Assembly: GCF_901686465.1 (NCBI RefSeq)
Contig: NZ_LR594487.1
Coordinates: 592,894 to 656,893, forward strand
Origin: Halorubrum sp. DM2
GTDB lineage: Archaea; Halobacteriota; Halobacteria; Halobacteriales; Haloferacaceae
DNA: 64,000 nt
Direction: 5' to 3'
Within the stretch, counting starts at the first letter, position 1. Each line of letters opens with the position of its first letter. The notes under the pieces are model-generated. The model did no database searches. It saw only the letters and a list, made by a program, of their open reading frames with translations, and was not told the DNA's origin. Shown one piece after another: positions 60,137 through 64,000 of this stretch. The position numbers and the translations under genes were made by a program.

Positions 60137-61915
60137 TCAGCCCCGATACTGGAGTTCGCCTTCGTGCGGCCACCAGAACTGCGGCCATTTGACCTGGCGG
60201 TTGACGCTGTCCTCGCTCGCGACGGTCCACTCGTCGTCGGTCGTCCACGACTGCTCGTACTTGGACACCAGTCCGAGGAACGGCAGCTCGATGTGGTTGT
60301 GCCAAGCGGCGCGCTGGACGTACTCGCGGGACGACTCGTCGTCGGGCTGCTGGGCGATCTGGTCGACCTCGTCGAGCGGCGTGAGAGTCATTTCGCCGCC
60401 GTCCGGACCGGGGATCGTCTGCTCGGACTGAGCGGGCCCACGATAGTTGTGACCGCCGCCGATTTCCGGCTCCCAGAGCTGGTACCGCAGCGGGAAGTAC
60501 GGGAACGCCGAGCGCGACCCTCCGGGCAGCCAGTAGAGGCTGCTCATGGCGAAGTCGCTGTCGGAGTACTGCGTGAACCAGTCGTTGGTCGGCAGGGTAC
60601 TGATTGAGAAGTCGAACCCGAAGTCGTTGAGCTGACTGACGACCGTCTGCGTCATGGTCGTCCAGTCGTTCCAGCCCGCCGGCGAGTAGTAGTCCCCGCT
60701 GATGGTATTCCCGTTCTCGTCCTGCCAAGTCCCGTCCGACTTACTGTAGCCGGCGTCTTCGAGCAGCTGCGTTGCTTCCTCGGTCTGGCTCGCGTCGGCC
60801 CCGTACGTCTCGAAGTCCTCCTGCCAGTCGTCGAGCCAGTACTCCTGATCCTCCGGCGCGATACCGCACGGGACCGGTGCCACGAACTTCGACCGCGGAC
60901 CCGCGTTCTCGACGAGCGACTGGCGGTTGATGACGTGAGCAGTCGCCTGTCGCACTTCTCGCTTTCCGAAGTGCTGGTCGTCGTGGTTGAACACGATGCC
61001 GTATCCCCACTTCGCGGGGATGTTGACCTCGACGACGTTGTCGGCGAACTGCTCGACGATCTCCGGCGGCGCGAACGCGCTCATCGCGCCGTCGATGTGG
61101 TCGCCGGCGATAAGCGCCTGATACTGCGCGTCGGCCCCGCCGGTGTTCTCGATGAGATGCCGCCGGAAATTGATGTTGTCGGCGTTGTAGAACTCGGGGT
61201 TGCGCTCGAACTCGAACGCCTGCTGGTCCTTGCTGACGAACGACCACATGCCGCTCGCGACCGGGTCCTCCCACGCCCACCGGAGGAACTCCTGAGCGTC
61301 TTGGTCGAGGAACTGCTCGTGGGTTTCGGCCTTCACGTCCACGAGGAAGTTCGTGAGTTCGAACTGGATGATACGCGGGTTCGTCTCGCCGGACAGGAGA
61401 AGGCGTGCCGTATTGTCGTCGACGATCTCGTAGTCGTCGAGGTACCCCCAGATCGAGCTCCCGGTCTTCTCCGCGAGCTGGAGCTGGACGTCGAGGTCTT
61501 CGGTCGTCCAGTCGTCACCGTTGTCCCACGAGAGATCCTCGCGAAAGGTGAGCGTGACTTCCTCGCTCTCGATTTCGAGGTTTTCGAGGGCACCGAGCAG
61601 GAACTCGTCCTCGTTGAACGAGTACTTCAGGAACGGCGCGAACACCGCTCTTCCGGCCGGCCACCGATAGTTCTGGACCGCCGAGGTGTTGAAGTGGAGG
61701 TCGGCCGGGTTGCCGTTGTACGCGTCGTTGTACGTGGCGTCATAGATCGAGTCGCCGCTGTCCGTGTTGCCCGATGTCTCTCCGGTATCTCCGCCGTCAC
61801 CGCCGCCGCCGCTACAGCCGGCGAGCGCGGCGAGGCCGGACGCCCCGGCGACAGAGACTATCTTTCGTCGACTCACCGCTTGGTCGTAGGGGTCCCCCTC
61901 GTGATTAGCTGCCAT
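60137..61915 (-). CDS. ABC substrate-binding lipoprotein, family 5 (SBP_bac_5)
   Basis: A 592-residue exported binding protein. The N terminus SRRKIVSVAGASGLAALAGCSGG combines twin arginines with a lipobox (LAGC), then a Gly/Ser/Thr/Asp-rich linker tethers the domain. Family-5 marks include LTFREDLSWDNGDDWTTEDLDVQLQL, FVSKDQQAFEFERNPEFYNAD and VNIPAKWGYGIVFNHDDQHFGKREVRQATAHVINRQ. Family 5 proteins bind peptides or oligosaccharides; many Trp/Tyr residues suit sugars. First gene of the transporter operon. ATG at 61915, with TATA-like TGTTTATGC about 31 nt upstream. Confidence 0.92.
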   Translation of the reverse strand: MAANHEGDPYDQAVSRRKIVSVAGASGLAALAGCSGGGGDGGDTGETSGNTDSGDSIYDATYNDAYNGNPADLHFNTSAVQNYRWPAGRAVFAPFLKYSFNEDEFLLGALENLEIESEEVTLTFREDLSWDNGDDWTTEDLDVQLQLAEKTGSSIWGYLDDYEIVDDNTARLLLSGETNPRIIQFELTNFLVDVKAETHEQFLDQDAQEFLRWAWEDPVASGMWSFVSKDQQAFEFERNPEFYNADNINFRRHLIENTGGADAQYQALIAGDHIDGAMSAFAPPEIVEQFADNVVEVNIPAKWGYGIVFNHDDQHFGKREVRQATAHVINRQSLVENAGPRSKFVAPVPCGIAPEDQEYWLDDWQEDFETYGADASQTEEATQLLEDAGYSKSDGTWQDENGNTISGDYYSPAGWNDWTTMTQTVVSQLNDFGFDFSISTLPTNDWFTQYSDSDFAMSSLYWLPGGSRSAFPYFPLRYQLWEPEIGGGHNYRGPAQSEQTIPGPDGGEMTLTPLDEVDQIAQQPDDESSREYVQRAAWHNHIELPFLGLVSKYEQSWTTDDEWTVASEDSVNRQVKWPQFWWPHEGELQYRG

Positions 61916-62121
61916 AGCGTAGCTACTGTTAACGTAATAGGGCATAAACATTGGGGAAGAATATTATACACATTGAGACCCGTTTGAGACGTTCTATCTC
62001 CAAAATAGACCCCCGGACTCCACGTCGTCGAGGAGCAATAGCGCCACAGATCCGAGTGTACCCTGCCTGAGAACGTGCCCGACCACTACCATTATGTCCG
62101 CCGAATGTTCAGCTTACGATA

Positions 62122-64000
62122 ATGGATCACTACGACGACTGCTGGCTCAGGTACGATGATATTGAGGTCGGCGGGCGTCGAGAGGCGTATCGTGCCCGAG
62201 TGAGTCACGTATACGTCTCAGAGAAGTCGCCGGAGTGTAGCGCCGTCCGTGACGAACTCCGTCGGGCGATCCCGTCGCTTCTCGATCGGGAGCCGCACCT
62301 CTGGCAACACCCGCCGACGACGGTCGACGGGTTCCTCGCCGTCGGCACGCCGGACGACATGGCGATGATCGCCGACTCGGTTCCCCCCGAGGACGTCAAC
62401 AGCCTCGATGACGGCGGATACCTCGTGCGCTCGGTGACGTGGAACGGCGCTGACTGTATCGTCGTCACCGCGCCGACCGACCGGGGGCTCGTCTACGGGA
62501 CCTTCCACCTCCTCCGCCTGCTGCGTACCCGGGAACCGATCGACGACCTCGACGTCCGCGAGGAGCCGGCGTCCGCACACCGCGTGATCGACCAGTGGGA
62601 CACGCCGTTCCACCGGTCGGTCGAGCGCGGGTACGGCGGCGAGTCGGTCTTCGACTGGGAGCGGCTGCCCGACCTCCGAGACCGCTACGAGGACTACGCC
62701 CGCCTGCTCGCGTCGGTGGGGGTCAACGGCATCGTGCTCAACAACGTCAACACGATCAAGCCCGACCGCGGGAGCGCCAACGCCGCCTTCGACGCGTTCG
62801 AGGGGTGGCAGCTCCTCGAATCCAAACGCCTCGAAGACCTCACCGGGCTGGCGTCGGTGTTCCGGCGGTACGGAATTCGGACGTACCTCTCGGTGAACTT
62901 CGCGGCACCGATGCTGGTCGGCGACCTCGACACCGCCGATCCGCTCGACGACGGTGTCCGCGAGTGGTGGCGGCGAAAGGCCGACGAGATATACGACCTG
63001 ATCCCGGACTTCGGCGGGTTCCTCGTGAAGGCCGACTCGGAGGGCCAGCCCGGTCCCCACGACTACGGCCGCGACCACGTCGACGGTGCGAACGCCATCG
63101 CGCAAGCGCTGGCCCCGCACGACGGTCGCGTCTGGTGGCGGGCGTTCGTCTACGGCTCCCACGAGGACCGCGCGGTTCAGGCCTACAAGACGTTCGAACC
63201 ACTGGACGGCGAGTTCGCGGACAACGTCACCGTTCAGGTGAAGAACGGCCCGATCGACTTTCAGCCCCGCGAGCCGGCGTCGACGCTGTTCGGCGCGATG
63301 TCCGAGACGGATCTCGGGCTCGAACTCCAAGTCACTCAGGAGTACACCGGTCAGGGGGTCCACGTGACCTACCACCTACCGATGTGGAAGGAAATCTTGG
63401 AGTTCGACACGTACGCCGACGGCGAGGGGTCGCCCGTGGGCGCGCAGTTCCGCGGCGACGGCGAGGGGATCGTCGGCGTCGGAAACGTCGGCGAGGACCA
63501 CAGCTGGACCGGGCACTACCTCGCGCAGGCGAACCTCTACGCGTTCGGGCGTATCGCTTGGAACCCCGATGCGGACGCGAGCGCAGTGACCGAGGAGTGG
63601 GTCGAGCAGACGTTCGGCACCGACGAGGCGGTGGTCGACACGGTCACCGAGATTCTGCTGTCGTCGTGGGAGGCCTCCGTCGACTACGAGACGGGCGGGC
63701 TCGGCCTGCTACACATGATGCACAACGGCGAGGAGTACTTAGAGAACCACTACTACCCGTCTCCGGGGGAGTGGCCCGGCTACCACGGGGTAAGCGAGGA
63801 CGGCGTCGGCGTCGACCGCACCGACACCGGCAGCGGCTACGCCGAGCAGTACACCGACCCGGTGGCCGAGCGGTTCGCTGACGTCGAGACGTGCCCGGAA
63901 GAGTTCCTCCTGTTCTTCCACCACGTCCCGTGGGAGCACGAACTCGCGGACGGCACGACGGTCGTCCAGCGGCTCTACGACAACTGCTTCGCGGGCGTCG
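62122..64000 (+). CDS. GH67 alpha-glucuronidase, 3' end outside window
   Basis: 626 codons are visible and the frame is still open at 64000, so perhaps 50-80 residues are missing. GH67 enzymes cleave the (4-O-methyl)glucuronic acid side group from the end of aldouronic acids. The acid is Glu307 in KADSEGQPGP; the water-activating pair is Asp379 in KNGPIDFQPREP and Glu407 in VTQEYTGQG, a 28-residue spacing equal to that of the Geobacillus enzyme (Asp364/Glu392). No signal peptide: cytoplasmic, acting on imported oligomers. ATG at 62122 has ACCATTATG about 30 nt upstream. Confidence 0.94.
   Translation, partial: MDHYDDCWLRYDDIEVGGRREAYRARVSHVYVSEKSPECSAVRDELRRAIPSLLDREPHLWQHPPTTVDGFLAVGTPDDMAMIADSVPPEDVNSLDDGGYLVRSVTWNGADCIVVTAPTDRGLVYGTFHLLRLLRTREPIDDLDVREEPASAHRVIDQWDTPFHRSVERGYGGESVFDWERLPDLRDRYEDYARLLASVGVNGIVLNNVNTIKPDRGSANAAFDAFEGWQLLESKRLEDLTGLASVFRRYGIRTYLSVNFAAPMLVGDLDTADPLDDGVREWWRRKADEIYDLIPDFGGFLVKADSEGQPGPHDYGRDHVDGANAIAQALAPHDGRVWWRAFVYGSHEDRAVQAYKTFEPLDGEFADNVTVQVKNGPIDFQPREPASTLFGAMSETDLGLELQVTQEYTGQGVHVTYHLPMWKEILEFDTYADGEGSPVGAQFRGDGEGIVGVGNVGEDHSWTGHYLAQANLYAFGRIAWNPDADASAVTEEWVEQTFGTDEAVVDTVTEILLSSWEASVDYETGGLGLLHMMHNGEEYLENHYYPSPGEWPGYHGVSEDGVGVDRTDTGSGYAEQYTDPVAERFADVETCPEEFLLFFHHVPWEHELADGTTVVQRLYDNCFAGV

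Noticed and set aside
1-64000. CRISPR arrays, tRNA and rRNA genes.
   Set aside because: No regularly spaced direct repeats with unique spacers, no tRNA cloverleaf and no rRNA-like sequence were seen on reading the intergenic regions.
41458-64000. The xylan island as a transposon or integrated element.
   Set aside because: No integrase, transposase or att-like direct repeats flank it within the window, and composition matches the rest; the right edge is not visible.

Overview
The window comes from a haloarchaeon, most like Halorubrum. It is very GC-rich with strong GC at third codon positions, and its proteins are acidic. Many genes have a TATA-like box 25-30 nt upstream of a start codon and so are probably leaderless. 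Secreted proteins carry twin-arginine signals or lipoboxes, and several families are haloarchaeal (RdfA, DUF7504/DUF7344-type, DUF2150, DUF63, XacA-type xylose dehydrogenase). No rRNA, tRNA, CRISPR array, replication origin or intact transposon was seen.

Region 0-41 kb is ordinary chromosomal housekeeping and accessory content. It holds a UPF0175/PIN toxin-antitoxin pair, an NhaC antiporter, aspartate-semialdehyde dehydrogenase and a fused hydroxyacyl-CoA dehydrogenase/enoyl-CoA hydratase. Next come an AlkA-like glycosylase, a RimK ATP-grasp/retropepsin fusion facing an aspartoacylase-like gene, pirin, and two carboxylate transporters (OFA type and lactate permease with a tiny membrane partner). 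Further on are universal stress proteins, a Dam-type methylase, several DUF genes, a Tat-exported penicillin-acylase homologue, the cell-shape factor RdfA, a flavin-dependent halogenase diverging from ATP-type PEP carboxykinase, and a MATE pump.

Region 41.4-64 kb is a coherent glucuronoxylan-use island. It has a cytoplasmic GH10 xylanase, a Tat-exported GH10-like protein, a GH67 alpha-glucuronidase (cut by the window end), an SGNH esterase and a CE4-type deacetylase. An Opp/Dpp-type ABC transporter (lipoprotein, two permeases, fused double ATPase) likely imports aldouronic or xylo-oligosaccharides. UxaC, an SDR in the UxuB position and UxuA take glucuronate to 2-keto-3-deoxygluconate. XacA (xylose dehydrogenase) and XacF-like alpha-ketoglutarate semialdehyde dehydrogenase are the first and last steps of the oxidative xylose pathway. 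An IclR regulator sits in the middle with three copies of a palindromic operator. Xylosidases, KDG kinase/aldolase and xylonate dehydratase are not in the window.

The strongest candidate for something undescribed is a dispersed element of about 250 bp with three copies (4060-4315, 12118-12366, 28836-29091). All three keep the same three-stem architecture while stem sequences change on both sides. Other oddities are a secreted GH10 protein with His where the acid/base Glu belongs, two mutually exclusive hairpins over its start codon, an orphan copy of the IclR operator-promoter module, a halogenase with a Glu-to-Gln change at a key site, and several microproteins.
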